NCBI GenBank assembly: GCA_023014335.1
Contig: JAECYW010000008.1
Location: 2,914,001 to 2,978,000, forward strand
Origin: Galerina marginata
Taxonomy: Eukaryota > Basidiomycota > Agaricomycetes > Agaricales > Galerinaceae
Direction: 5' to 3'
Length of the DNA stretch: 64,000 bases
Both the position numbers and the translations under genes were made by a program. Numbering within the stretch: position 1 is the stretch's first letter; each line of letters starts with the position of its first letter. The notes beneath the pieces were generated by a model. The model did not search any database. It was not told the origin of the DNA and saw only the letters and a program-made list of their open reading frames with translations. Below, piece after piece: positions 8,606 through 19,709 of the stretch.

Positions 8606-11600
8606 ATGTCCTCTCTGGTTTCGCAATGCCTACACTCTAGCCTTACGCTGAACCCAACTGCAACGCGCTGTCTGCATCGACGTGCAGTCAATGGCAAATT
8701 GAGGCTGGCCGGCTCTTCGCTGTCGAAAACTGGCTCTTATCCTTATGGGAGGACTTCGTTCCATAGCTCTGCTCGGACGCTTGGGGGTACGTGCACCCTC
8801 TCCTTCTCCTTGCATGCTCTTGTTCTTCTGCTCGTTCTGCTTCCTTGGAGCTCGAGTCGCGTACTCTTTGTTTATTCATTTCTCCCAACCTTATCTTTAC
8901 ATTACCCCTTACTCACTCTCCTTCTTCCTCTCCACTCAGCCCGCAACGCCCCTCCAGCCCGCCCCCGCCCGAAACTCGCCTCCCCATCAAGCGTCTCCTC
9001 TCCCTCTCCCCCTCCGTCCGGTGCACGAAAAGGCAAAGGCAAACCCAAATACAGCAAATCCGACCTGCCATGGATGCAACGCGGGAACCAACGTGCCCGA
9101 AAAGAAGCCAGCAAATCCCTCTCCCACTCCCGCTTCCCCACCCGCTCCCGCCCCCCGGACCCTGGTCTTGGGGAGCAGTTCGCGTTCAGCGGGCAGCGCC
9201 CTGGGTTCAACGCTGACAGACGAACACCACCACCAACACCTAGAGAAGACGATCCACCAAAAGAAGAAAAACCAATACGAACGGAGACGAATGAGGAGAA
9301 GAACACCCGCCTAGGCCTCATAAAAGCCCAAAAAGCACGCGTGAAGCGGGAGAGAGACCCGCGGAGGCAGGCGGAGCTTTTGGGGAGGATGGGGGTTGAT
9401 CTTGGGGCTGCATTGTCCGCTGAGGCTGGGGCAGCGGGCGAAGAGGTGTTGGATCCTGAGCGGATGAAGGAGTTGGTGAGGAGGGAGGAGCTACGCCAGG
9501 GGAGGGGGAGAGGGAGGGAAAGGGGGCCGATTAGAGGTGGTGGAGGCGTGGAGAAGGAGTATGGGCTGGACGTGGAGGGAGGAGGAAGGAGAGGGGAAGG
9601 CGCGTATAGATACGAGCCGCCGTATAGACGCGAGGTTGAGGAACGCGCAAGTCGCCCGTCGGTGGTTCCTTCTGGGTCTTTCAGAGCAGGAAGGGCCACG
9701 GATAGAGCAGGATCTTCCTCTTACCCCAGCCGGGCGCCGACGGCGGGACAGGGAGGATACGAACCGCCGGACAGACAACGCGCGATTCGGAGCTCCTCCC
9801 GCGACAGCGTAGGCTCTTCTTACAGCGCTAGAGGCCACGATGGGGCCGAACGCACACCTTCATCGTACAAGCGCGCAGGCCAAGAGCAGGACCGCACGAG
9901 TCCCCGCGGTGGTTCAGAATCTTATACGCCGAGAGATAGAGGTCGAGACGCGTATTATAGACCTAACCAAGATCGATCGTCGACATCGACATCGACATCG
10001 GCGTCGGTGTACAGACGCGACGACAAGGATCTGGGACGCGGACGGACACGCTACGACTCTGACCGTGCGCGCGTGCCTGCTTATAACCCCCCCAACGCTA
10101 ATGCCAGGGCCGTATACGCAGATGCAAACGCGTTCGATGATAACCGCGCAGCTCGGTCTTCTACTTCGTCTTTCGCCGAGCGCAGGCCGTTGTCTGGATC
10201 CGGTTCCGGTCCCGGGTCTTCGTTCGAGTTTAACCATACCCCCGACCGTCACCGTCAAAACCAACATACCCCCGACTACTACCGCCAACGCGAGTCTAAT
10301 CGCGAACGGGGGTCTATATACCCGTCTAGGCGCAGCACGCACGAAGCTCATGACCAGGATTACGACGCACCAGAAGGCCACCTCCTCCCAGACGAAGCGC
10401 TCGCGCAGGGTCAATCCGAGTTCTTCCACCCCGCGCATACCATAAGCACCCAGTCCCAGTCCTCGCACTCGCACGGTAATTCCAAAGCAAAGACAGACAA
10501 CCCAGACGCCAACTACATCCCAACCACGTTCACCTCCCCCCCGCTCCTGCCCGGCTTTTTGAGCGCGCTGAAGGAGCTGTTCGGGGATGGGGTGAGGCCG
10601 ACGGTGATTCAGGGGTTGAGTTTGAGGTGGGTCGTTGGTGCGCTTGGGGGTCGTGATGCTGTTGAACATACGGAATGGAAGCTGGGGAAGAAGGGGGAGA
10701 AGAAGGTGGAGAAGGGGGACGAGAAGGAGGAGGGGAATACGGTTTTGAGCGAAGCTGAGCAGGTCCTGCAGGAGGCAGCTGCTGATGCGGGTACGGGTGC
10801 GGTGGCAGAGGGTGGTGTGGAAGCAGCCGTTCCCGTGCCCGCGCCTGCGCAAGTGACCGTACCAGCACTCGCCCAACCCCAAGTCCAACCCCAAGGCGGC
10901 TGGCGCCAATTCCTCCTCGCCTCCGAAACCGGCTCGGGAAAATCGATCGCGTACCTCCTCCCAGTCCTCCAACACCTCAAAAGCACCGAATCTCAATCCT
11001 CAACCTCCCACACGCGCTCCCATACCCCAGCTTACCCACCCCGCCCACGCGCGTTAATCCTAGCCCCGACGCATGAGCTGGCGAGGCAACTAGCGGGGTT
11101 CGCGAAGGAGCTGGTAAGGTTCCCGGATACGAGGTTGAGGGTTATGTGTGCTAGTCGGGGGAATAATGGGATCAAGGGGGGTGACAAGGAGGATAAGGGG
11201 AGGAAGAAGGCGGTGTTGGATGGGATGGAGAGGGTTGTTTATGATACTGATGTTGATATTGATTTGGGGAGTGTTGTGCGGAAGGGCGAGCAGGGGGTGG
11301 AAGGGAAGGACGGAGAGGAAGGGAAGGACGGAGAGGGAGAGGGCCAGAGAGGGCCGAACCATGTGGACGTGCTTGTTGGGACGCCGATGAAGTTGCTTGA
11401 AATGATTCGCGGGCGGGGGTGGGATCGCGTTGAGCCTTCTCTGTCCTCATCCCGGGATCGGGGTCGGGCGGCTGAGGAAGTCGAGCCGGAGGAGGACCAA
11501 GACGCAGACCAAGACGGCGAGGAAGGGAGCAGGAAACCCAAACTCAGACGGGGCAGAGACAAGATGCCGCACTTTGGGCAGTGGAAGACGCGTGCGGAGC

Positions 11601-12621
11601 TGAGGTTGGAGGATGTGGAGTGTGTTGTTGTGGATGAGGCTGATGTTCTTTTCGGTGGGTCGATTTCTTTTTAGGTTGGAGTAAAGAATATGATAGCTAA
11701 TTGCACTGTACTGCAGACCCCGACTTTCAAGAAACGACGCGCGCGCTCCTAGCTGATATCAGCGCCGCGCGTGGACACTTTATCCCTGCCTCCTCTCCCC
11801 TTGGCACCCCCACTCCCACTCCCATAACATACCCCTTCCACCTCCTCCTAACATCCGCCACAATCCCCACCTCCCTAAACGCCTACCTCACCACCACCCA
11901 CCCTTCCCTCGTGCGCCTCGCCTCGCCGCGGCTGCACAAGCTGCCTAAAACGCTGCAGACAGAGTACGCAGCGTGGAGCGGGGGGAACAAGTTTGCGGAT
12001 GTTCTGAGGCGGGTTAAGGAGGTGTGGGCGGAGGATGCTGCTAGTGTTGGTTTTGGGGAGGATGGGCGGCGACGCGTGGGGGGTGGGCAGGGGCAGGGGC
12101 AGGGGCAGGGGGAAGAGCTGTCGAAGGTGGTGGTGTTTTGTAATAAGAGCGCCAAGGTGGATTTGTTGAGCGCGTATATGCGCGAGCAGGGGGTGGATAA
12201 TGTGCCGCTGACGAGCACGAGCGTGCATAGGGAGCGGTTTACGAATCGGCATTTGGAAGGGTTCCTGCGCGTGCGCGCTGGTCGGCTGTCCCCCTCTGCT
12301 TCCTCATCCCAACCCCCTGCTTCCTCATCCCACCCCTCTTCCTCGTCCTCCTACTCCTCCGCATCCCTCCTTACCCCACCCAAACCCACCCCAAAAGTCC
12401 TAATAACAACCTCCCTCCTCTCGCGCGGCCTCGACTTCTCCCCCTCCATCCGCCACGTGTTCATAGTCGACGAGCCGCGGAATATGGTGGATTTCTTGCA
12501 CCGCGCGGGGAGAGCGGGGAGGGCGGGGGAGAGGGGGCGGGTGGTCGTGTTTGGGAAGATGAGGGGGAGGGGGAGTAGGAGGGGGAGGGAGGTGAGGGGA
12601 AGGGTTGGGAGGTTGGTTTGA
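8606..12621 (+). CDS. Mitochondrial-type DEAD-box RNA helicase, MRH4-like
   Basis: ATP-dependent RNA helicase, most like fungal MRH4, which acts in mitochondrial large-subunit assembly. Exons 8606-8786, 8940-11654 and 11717-12621 join in phase to 1266 codons (1266 residues plus stop). The N-terminus is rich in S, R, T and L without acids, a plausible mitochondrial presequence. Motifs in order: Q-like PTVIQ, motif I ASETGSGKS (about 721-729), Ia PTHELARQ, VGTP, II VDEAD (about 958-962), III TSAT (about 1011), V SRGLDF, VI HRAGRAGR (about 1227). It is far longer than usual because of a roughly 600-residue low-complexity charged N-terminal region and acidic/glycine-rich inserts. The region is much more GC-rich than its neighbours. 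The second intron sits directly after VDEADVLF. Confidence 0.85.
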
Positions 12622-13007
12622 TTGGGGAGTAAAGTAGAGTAGGTTAATTTTTAATTTTGACCACTATTCTCGAGGCTTGGACTGGAGGTCGCGTTATAAC
12701 TATGATCATGGCAGTTATTGACCAAGGACTATAAATATGATAAAGAACCCGTCCTTGTCGTTGACGCTTACTCTTGGTATTGGTGTTGGTGTCGGCATGG
12801 TGGGGAGTAACGGTGTCTAGGGGTAGGGTACGGGCTTGCAAGGGGACTCGTATGTGCCATGCGCAGCACTGGCCCACGCCAGCCAAGTCGGAAGTTCTAT
12901 TCAAGTTCTAAGTTCTAATTTAGAAAGAAAAGGGGACGCCAGAGATACCTCAGTTAACAGTAAAGCTACGATTGTTTGTTACGTACAGACTTGGTAGTAA
13001 ATCCTAC
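12622..13007. other. Intergenic between helicase and membrane-protein gene
   Basis: No gene seen. Bases about 12835-12880 (GGGGACTCGTATGTGCCATG) loosely resemble about 30510-30550, which lies in another duplicated flank of this region. Confidence 0.4.
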
Positions 13008-14638
13008 CTACACGTGAGGAACAAAGGAGGTCCACTCAACCTCTTTCAATGCTTCGAGTGGAAGGTCCCTGAGTGAAATGAACGCCTCCACCAACAGTGC
13101 AACCCTTGCAAGAACATAAAACGGGAGCATTATGGCTGTCAAGCTCCCTAAGGTGTTAACAGTTCGCGATATCAAAAAGCTATCAGGAAAATGTTTCTGT
13201 AAAATGTACCCGAACAATACTAACATTGCTACTGCTGGGACACCTGTAATAACCGCAGAAGAGATGCGCCAAATGTTGGATTCAATAAGTGAAGGGAAGG
13301 CGTAATTCCAGCCGGCACAGTGGATTGCACCGAACATAGTTCCAATGAAAAAAATCGCTAACTCATCAAAGGTAAAACGACCTGGACGAGGGTCATGGGC
13401 ATAGAATGTGTCGACAAACATGGTACCAGACACAATCGGTTGGCCAGACACAGACATCATAATTGCGTAAATTTTCTTTATGGGTTTTAAGAATCCGGCG
13501 GCTGGCCAACGAAACAGAATTCCGGAAATAACCCACCACAATTGACGAGTTATATCCTGCAGCAAATTAGAGCAATTGGCGTGTCGGTTGATCATGGCTA
13601 ATGGTGGGATAATGAATGGCGGCAAGTCGACGTCTAATGGTCGGCAAATGAATGGATAGATAGAACGCGTTAGAAGTTGTGATTTACCTTGTAAATTGAT
13701 GCTAGTTATATTCCCTCCGTTGCTTGTGCTGCTCCCGTCATTTATTGCTACAGGGATGGATTGATGCGCATCAGGATAGAATTAAGCAAGGCTGGGATCT
13801 AGATTCTACACACTTCTGGTTCTGTCCGCGAGAAGCGACTCTTGGCTGGTTGCATGCAGTAGAGACGGATTCAATATGTAAACCGGGATGGTGGTCTTGA
13901 CGTCAAGAGGCTTGTTCCACCAACAAGCATACGTAAGAATGTTGAGGGCAGCAAAGGCGAGCGTCACAAGCTCTAGTTCGGTAATGATGAGGCCCCGGAC
14001 TCACCGTGTGATGCACTGGGCAATAAACCAAGTCGTTTGAATGATGACGAGACCCTTTGAAACGCCGTCGGCCTTGCTCCAATCCTTGATGGCCTTCTCC
14101 GAAATCGCCGGCGTTGCTATCTTTTTCCTGCTAAGAAGGTCTGCGAGTTTCTCGGGAGTAAGGACACCGATGGGCTTATTTCCGTCATGTAACATGAAGC
14201 CCCCCATCTGAATAAAAAAACCATGGGTCATTGTCCACCCATTCCCTAAAGAAATCTCAGTGATAATGAACATCGAGGCCGATGATGCGCACCACGATAT
14301 TCCTTCACCAAATGATGCGCTCCTATCCACTGACTCAATGCCCAATATATGGTCAACTCTGGCGAGACGATTGACCAGAACATCAGCTCTAGCCGTCGAA
14401 GCACACTTCCCCAGCGATCTTCATCTGGCCTTGGGATATTGGGGTGAACAGAGACCCACGAACAGGCAAAGATGGTGACCAGACAGCTCCAAACTATGTC
14501 CCATGTTGACCGAGTATTAGGACAAACACATTCTTGTGCAATTAATGGATTGATGTGAGTCTGTCGTTGGAACAATACAGCAAGAGGAGTGGCGTCAACG
14601 ACTCGGAGAATGTGGAGGAGGATCAAAACGAGTAACAT
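13008..14638 (-). pseudogene. Multi-pass membrane protein copy 1, one in-frame TGA
   Basis: Member of an unnamed multi-pass membrane family with intact copies at 33317 and 43075. Exons on the minus strand are 14638-14293, 14245-13814, 13747-13688 and 13633-13008; all phases agree and sum to 488 codons. Codon 197 (14003-14001) is TGA where the relatives have ATG or AAG (CITR-stop-VRGL against CVERMVRGL and CIARKAQGL). Everything else is open. Conserved features: a hydrophobic N-terminus; a first membrane segment WDIVWSCLVTIFACSWVSVHPNI; THGFFIQMGGF; KALVIxQTTWFI-type segment; GAIHCAGWN; C-terminal EVEWTSFVPHV. A recent nonsense mutation, sequence error or readthrough are all possible. Function unknown. 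Confidence 0.75.
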
Positions 14639-14837
14639 GCCTTGAATAATTTGGGGGGAAAGGCATGCGACGGCCTACACAATATATGCAAACGCTTCCA
14701 CACACTCCTTGCTTGAATACGTGACGGCAGGCCATGACACTGACAGGCTCTTGGCAAACAAGACCAACATGATGTTTATATTTTTTTTGCGATTCATTGA
14801 AAAGAGCTGTTGGAGGCTACCGTCGATTCGCTCAACC

Positions 14838-16056
14838 ATGGCTTGTCAATGCCAACCTTCCCTGCCTTGGGAAATCATTGAAGAAATAGCGGCATTGTCA
14901 GTACCAGACTTGGCCGTCATTCGAGCAATATGCTTAGCCTCCCATTTTGCCAACTCTCTCATTCGTCCTCTGATCTTCCGTGAGATTTCCCTTCAGCCAC
15001 ATGTATTCCACAACCGGAAAGACCGCAACACCACGTCTTTTCGTTCGTTTAATGAAATGGTGGCTCATAACCCCCGAGTGGCATCGTATACCAGATCACT
15101 TACCTTGCGCCTTGGGTTGTTCCCAGCGGACGCGGCTCATCACACCATCCAAACCCTTTCGCTACTCGCTGGCAAAAATGTGGCAAGGTTATCTATCACG
15201 GCAGTCGCTATCACCTTGGATCCAGACCCAGGCCGGGGATCTTCAGTATTCGACGCCGTGACTAATTTTATTCGGAATTCCAGGATCCATCTAGATGCGG
15301 CGCTGCAGAAGTTTGAAGGGTTTAATGGCGAATGCATTGATAACATTAAGTACCTCGACCTATTCAGGAGTTCTTTCTCTACACCGGCTCCTGGGACCAC
15401 GATCAACACATCGATTATAGCACTCCGCTTGGATCCGCCCATTATTACCTCGCAGGATGTATTCAAAACGCTTTGCGCGTTTAATTTACATAGCCTCAGA
15501 GAGCTTTTTCTCGTCTTTGGCGAGGTCTCTCGACCACACTACAATCTGCATAACTTTATCGCCTCGACACCCAACCTCCGTATCATTGGTGTGGACGACA
15601 GATGTAAGTTCCCTTTCATGCACAAACTCTGTCTCATTGTCTTTAGGCTTGCGGCCAACACACTATGAAAAAGCGGGACTGGCTGGCTACTTGACCACGC
15701 TTCAAAGGGGGGCGAGGACCCTTGCCCGACGACCAACATTGAAATGGCAGTTCAAGCGGTTAAAAACCCTGTCATATCTCGTTGAGAAGATGGATGTTTT
15801 GTCTGGGTGGCAGACGATTACGTTCCAGATAACTAGCCCGCAACCGGCATCAGCAATTGAATTATTGGTAGGGGCATATCAAGCCCTCGTCGACAAAAAG
15901 GACAATCATTGCGTCCGCTTCAAGTTTCTCTCTGGGTATAATTACCTTTTTTATAGAGGCTCGTGTTCCTATCGTTCGTTGTCATTGTCGAAAGGTGAAG
16001 GCTTTGTTGATACGAATCTATCAGGGAGAGTGGAAATAGGTGGACGAAGTACTTAA
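14838..16056 (+). CDS. F-box domain protein
   Basis: Probable SCF ubiquitin-ligase adaptor. Exons 14838-15603 and 15647-16056 (43-bp intron) join in phase to 391 residues. The start is placed at 14838 in a good AACCATGG context, directly before an F-box (PSLPWEIIEEIAALSVPDLA, then CLASHFANSLIRPLIFREISL). Further N-terminal extension is open but lacks homology. The remainder is leucine-rich without clear repeats. It lies between the membrane protein (divergent) and HSP20 copy D (same strand). It belongs to neither of the other two F-box families in the window. Confidence 0.75.
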
Positions 16057-16167
16057 TACTCGGACGTTTCTTACCGATTACGAGGAGTAACATATTGTTA
16101 GGGCAAATCGAGATCCCCACCAAGAGGGACCGACTTCAAGACAAACTGTGACGCTGCTCAGTTTGTT

Positions 16168-16354
16168 TTCTAGAACCATAGAGAAACTGCGTCGACTACG
16201 TGGAATGCGTGGGAGACAAACGGAAGGACCTACATGTTCCATATATGGATTTAACCATGTTCTCGAATTTTCCACACACCGCGAGTTCAATCCGCACAAC
16301 CCCAGACCAAACTCGTGGCCAAGGCATACGCAAGTCTCTGGAAAGGTATAAATA
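16168..16354 (+). promoter_or_regulatory. HSP20 copy D promoter: heat-shock elements and TATA box
   Basis: TTCTAGAA at 16168-16175, a perfect three-unit TTCnnGAAnnTTC at 16260-16272, and TATAAATA at 16347-16354, about 100 bases before the start codon. Confidence 0.88.
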
Positions 16355-16449
16355 TGAGCCTGCTTATGCCTCAATCCCCAGTGATTTTACGAACCACCAT
16401 TCAGCTTACGAGTTACCTCAAACAAAAAACCTACCAACCCATCATCGAC

Positions 16450-17040
16450 ATGTCTAGCGTATTCTTCTACGAGCCCCACTACGACTTGGACCGCTTCTTC
16501 GAGGAAGCATTCTCCCCTCGCCACGTCGCCAGAAACGGTACTCAACTTCAAGCGCAGAGACCAAACGGCAACGTCGACACTGCCGTGAGGCCTTTCAAAC
16601 CAAGGTATGTTTCCAGCTAATTTCTTCGCCTTCTCGTCCGAAATGCTGATTAAAATTCCAGAATGGACCTCCACGAAGACGCTGAAAAGAACCTCGTAAC
16701 CGCTTCCTTCGAGTTCCCCGGCGCACAAAAAGAAGACGTGCAAATTGATGTGCATAACGGCAAGCTCACCGTTTCTGCTGAGACGAAGCAGACCACGGAA
16801 AAGAGTGAGGAAGGCTATGCGGTAAGGGAGAGACGGTATGGGAAGTATTCGAGGACGCTTCAGCTCCCTCAGGGTGTCAAGGTGTGTACTTCCGTTCCCA
16901 ATACATGAACGGCAAGAAGAGAGGGCTGATATTATGTACAGGATGAAGAGATCAAAGCTTCGATGGAGAATGGTGTTTTAACCATCACCTTCCCAAAATC
17001 GGCACCTGAACTCGCGCCCAAGAAAATCACGATTGCATAA
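16450..17040 (+). CDS. Small heat-shock protein HSP20 (copy D)
   Basis: Exons 16450-16604, 16662-16881 and 16942-17040, 157 residues. Same exon lengths and phases as copies A and B, opposite strand. The N-terminus MSSVFFYEPHYDLDRFFEEAF is followed by an alpha-crystallin domain and ENGVLTITFPK...KKITIA. Small N-terminal differences (TQLQAQRPNGNVD) set it apart. It converges on the F-box gene at 17598-19106, so the pair is an inverted copy of the arrangement at the left end of the window. Expected role: heat-induced holdase chaperone. Confidence 0.93.
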
Positions 17041-17371
17041 TCTGTTTGGCGGTTTCACTACTTCAGATCGTTTGGACTCTGCTTTCTCACTTTCCATTCA
17101 CATCTTTTGGCGTCTTAATACATTGTCAGCGGAACCCATATGTACAGCAGTGAAATTCTTAGCACTTAGTCAATAAATCCCATTCTAAAACATTAACTGA
17201 CCTCGAACGTTGAACTTTGAACACTGAACAAAGGAGTGCATCATGATACTGGCTAGATGACCGGGACAGTGGAATAAGGTGGATGGAGTACACGGACCTT
17301 TCTAAATTCTAATTAATTTGATCACGAGGAGTAACAAGGAAAAATAAGTCGTATTCCCGTTGAAATAACGG

Positions 17372-17493
17372 TGGGATAGGCCTATCAGACCTACCCTGGC
17401 AGCTCGGGTCTGGAAGACCTCGGATAGCTCGTCGAGCAGCCGCGCAGTATATTATCGAAGGCTCGGGCTGCTCAGGCCAGTGGCCACTACTAC
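17372..17493 (+). mobile_element. Small non-autonomous element, copy 1 (122 bp, TSD AACGG)
   Basis: The element begins TGGGATAGGCCTATCAGACC and ends CACTACTAC, flanked by direct repeats AACGG at 17367-17371 and 17494-17498. A relative with the same ends and its own 5-bp duplication lies at 45042-45264. The duplicated segment at about 330-360 is the empty site: the flanks join there (CAATCTTTAC next to TGTTATTTCAACG) with no element. It has no terminal inverted repeats; TG at the start and a possible CA at the end leave a very short solo LTR as one reading. Confidence 0.75.
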
Positions 17494-17597
17494 AACGGTA
17501 AAGATTGAAATATCCAGATTAGACTAAAAAGAAAAAGCCGCCAGTAGCGGCAGCGGGAACGGTTCGGGACCGGGAGAGGAAGTCCAATGACATACTT

Positions 17598-19106
17598 TTA
17601 TCTACGTCCTTCTAGTGAGGTTATCAACACTGTTACGACAACGTGTTCTCCAAGAGACCCCAGGCTTTCTGAAGTCATCCAGTTCGACCTTTTGATGGCC
17701 ACGATCGAAATCGGCACTCCTAAAGCCATTCTTGAAAGGATGAAGGCCCGAATGGGAACCACCTCTTCCACGAACTCCACCAAGTCGATCTTAATCTCCT
17801 GCAAGGCTGGAAATGCGGACTTGAGTACATCCTTTGGAAGACCAAGAAGATAATCCAAAGTTGTCGGATCGGTTTCTAAGATTTCGAGAGAGGGAAACGA
17901 CGCAATGAAGTTAATGAAATTAGGGTCCGTTGGTGGGACGCAGTATTTCCTATGCACACATAGGTTGAGCATCTGTACATGGTAGAAGATGGGGGGATGT
18001 AAAACAGGAAATAGTTTGTTATATGTGTCGTCCATTGGGAAGCGGTCCGGATAAGACTCCAGAGAGAAACAGAACTCCCTTCGGGCAGGTAGTAAAGCCT
18101 TAAAGCTAAACAGATACCTGTCCAACTCCAGTGTTACTTCTGTGGAAGCCCCTAAACCCGCTTGGCTTGAATATGTCGATAGAACCTCCGACGCAGCTGA
18201 AATGGTTTGCAGGTCTGAGATGTACCTGAAAACACCGGTCCTGGCGTCGAAATTCAATACACGGCCATAAACGGGCTCTAGTTGGGCAAGGAAGACCATG
18301 TAGGGTGTGATATCCGTTCCCGACCAGATCTGTATATTTTTTAGTAGTGGCACGGCAACTTTGGGTAAAGGTCGAGACCCCTTCACGTCCCTGTGAACTA
18401 TCGCATGGAAAAGTGGCTTTTTTACTAGTAACGTTTCGAGAAAGGGAAGGTGGGAGAGTGCCTTGAGCAACTCGTGAACGTGGATCAGCTGGCTCAGTTC
18501 TAGGTGACAAAGCTGCCGTGCCCAGGCCGCTCCTATGTCCGAATTCATGCCCAAGGCGTAGAAACGCTTCAACAACGGAGCGTGATTGTCAAAAATTGTG
18601 AAGTCCGGAGGCGAAACAATGGGGAATGGTTTTTGGAAATTGAGATCGACTTCGATAAACCATATTGACAGTTTGAACGACTCCAAATTGTTCGCCGGAC
18701 GCGCCAATGAATGCCATAATCCCGTGTCCAGTTCGAAGTCCTTCGGTGTAGATTTCACAAGAACTAAGTCCAAGCATCGTATTCTTGACCAGTTCTTCGC
18801 CAAAAATGGAATGACAACTTCCTCCGACTCACTACTACCCCCTCGCACAGAGAGGGAACAGGACCCAGTTCGATTCATGACCTCCTTTCTCCATCTTTCA
18901 CCGTGGAAATCATCGAAATTGATAACGCGAGCCCACAAGGTAGGTGAGGAAAGGATAAGATCTCTCCAAGATGAACATACTTGGGAGGCGTAGCGAAGGG
19001 TATGTATAGCAGGGTAATCATCCTCTGTTTCGCATTCCATATCGGCGTTGATCAAGCAGACGTTCCATACTACGTCGCGATCTAGGTTGAAGGTCTGTTT
19101 TTCCAT
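17598..19106 (-). CDS. F-box/LRR-like protein, intact family-1 member
   Basis: Single open frame of 502 residues from the ATG at 19106; the frame is open to an earlier ATG at 19223 (541 residues). The later start is preferred because the relative at 2388 shares CGTGTCCTGATGGA around it. The N-terminus DRDVVWNVCLINADMECE and then RYASQVCSSWRDLILSSPTLWARVI is the degenerate F-box plus linker common in agaricomycetes. The rest is leucine-rich (QLCHLELSQLIHVHELLKAL). Probable SCF adaptor with unknown substrate. Converges on HSP20 copy D. Confidence 0.8.
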   Translation of the reverse strand: MEKQTFNLDRDVVWNVCLINADMECETEDDYPAIHTLRYASQVCSSWRDLILSSPTLWARVINFDDFHGERWRKEVMNRTGSCSLSVRGGSSESEEVVIPFLAKNWSRIRCLDLVLVKSTPKDFELDTGLWHSLARPANNLESFKLSIWFIEVDLNFQKPFPIVSPPDFTIFDNHAPLLKRFYALGMNSDIGAAWARQLCHLELSQLIHVHELLKALSHLPFLETLLVKKPLFHAIVHRDVKGSRPLPKVAVPLLKNIQIWSGTDITPYMVFLAQLEPVYGRVLNFDARTGVFRYISDLQTISAASEVLSTYSSQAGLGASTEVTLELDRYLFSFKALLPARREFCFSLESYPDRFPMDDTYNKLFPVLHPPIFYHVQMLNLCVHRKYCVPPTDPNFINFIASFPSLEILETDPTTLDYLLGLPKDVLKSAFPALQEIKIDLVEFVEEVVPIRAFILSRMALGVPISIVAIKRSNWMTSESLGSLGEHVVVTVLITSLEGRR

Positions 19107-19223
19107 CAGGACACGGTGGTCGCCTCCAGCACCGAAATTGACAAGGGTTTTGTTGGTTGACGAATGACCCGTACCTGCTTGGCCGCTATGCCTGTTAAGA
19201 GTTTGGGCTTGAGAAATAGGCAA

Positions 19224-19709
19224 TCACTGCTCGGCAAAAAATACCCTGATACATACCTGGCAGTCTATCCAAAGGCAGGTCGGTTCAGAGAGAGTTAATC
19301 TTGAATCCTTGGATCGGTGCTGTCAACAGCGAGATACGCTGGTGTAAACGTGTTTTCCTTTACCTGTGGGTAAAGCTGTAGTGAGATTGTTTTGGGCTGC
19401 CAGAAAAATCCCCAAAGACAAGCTACAGGTGGCGTACAGGAAAGAAACTTAGAAAGGCATCGCACGAGAGTGCGACCCGATTAGATAATGAAAATTATTT
19501 TATAACCAATCCGAAAATGACGTAATGGTCCAATATTTTACACCGTTCAAATTATTCCGGCCCACTTAGACAGAGCAAAATAAACCGAACGACGGAGCAT
19601 CCGCCTTGATACTCTATGTATAAATTTATAATGTACAGGATGGTTTCTAAATCCTATCATTTATTGATGCAGACGACATTCAAGTTCGAGTGACAGCAGA
19701 CCAGTGCTG
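19224..19709. other. Intergenic, AT-rich
   Basis: 5' flank of the F-box gene at 17598-19106 on the left, 3' flank of the next F-box gene on the right. A stretch near 19460-19490 resembles the flank of the pseudogene near 2180-2210. Nothing else is recognisable. Confidence 0.4.

Noticed and set aside
8902..9699. Long minus-strand open frame of 265 codons
   Set aside because: It is the antisense of the low-complexity, GC-rich helicase coding region; stop-poor composition explains it.
9914..10996. Minus-strand open frame of 360 codons
   Set aside because: Also antisense to the helicase exon 2; arginine-, leucine- and proline-rich without any domain.
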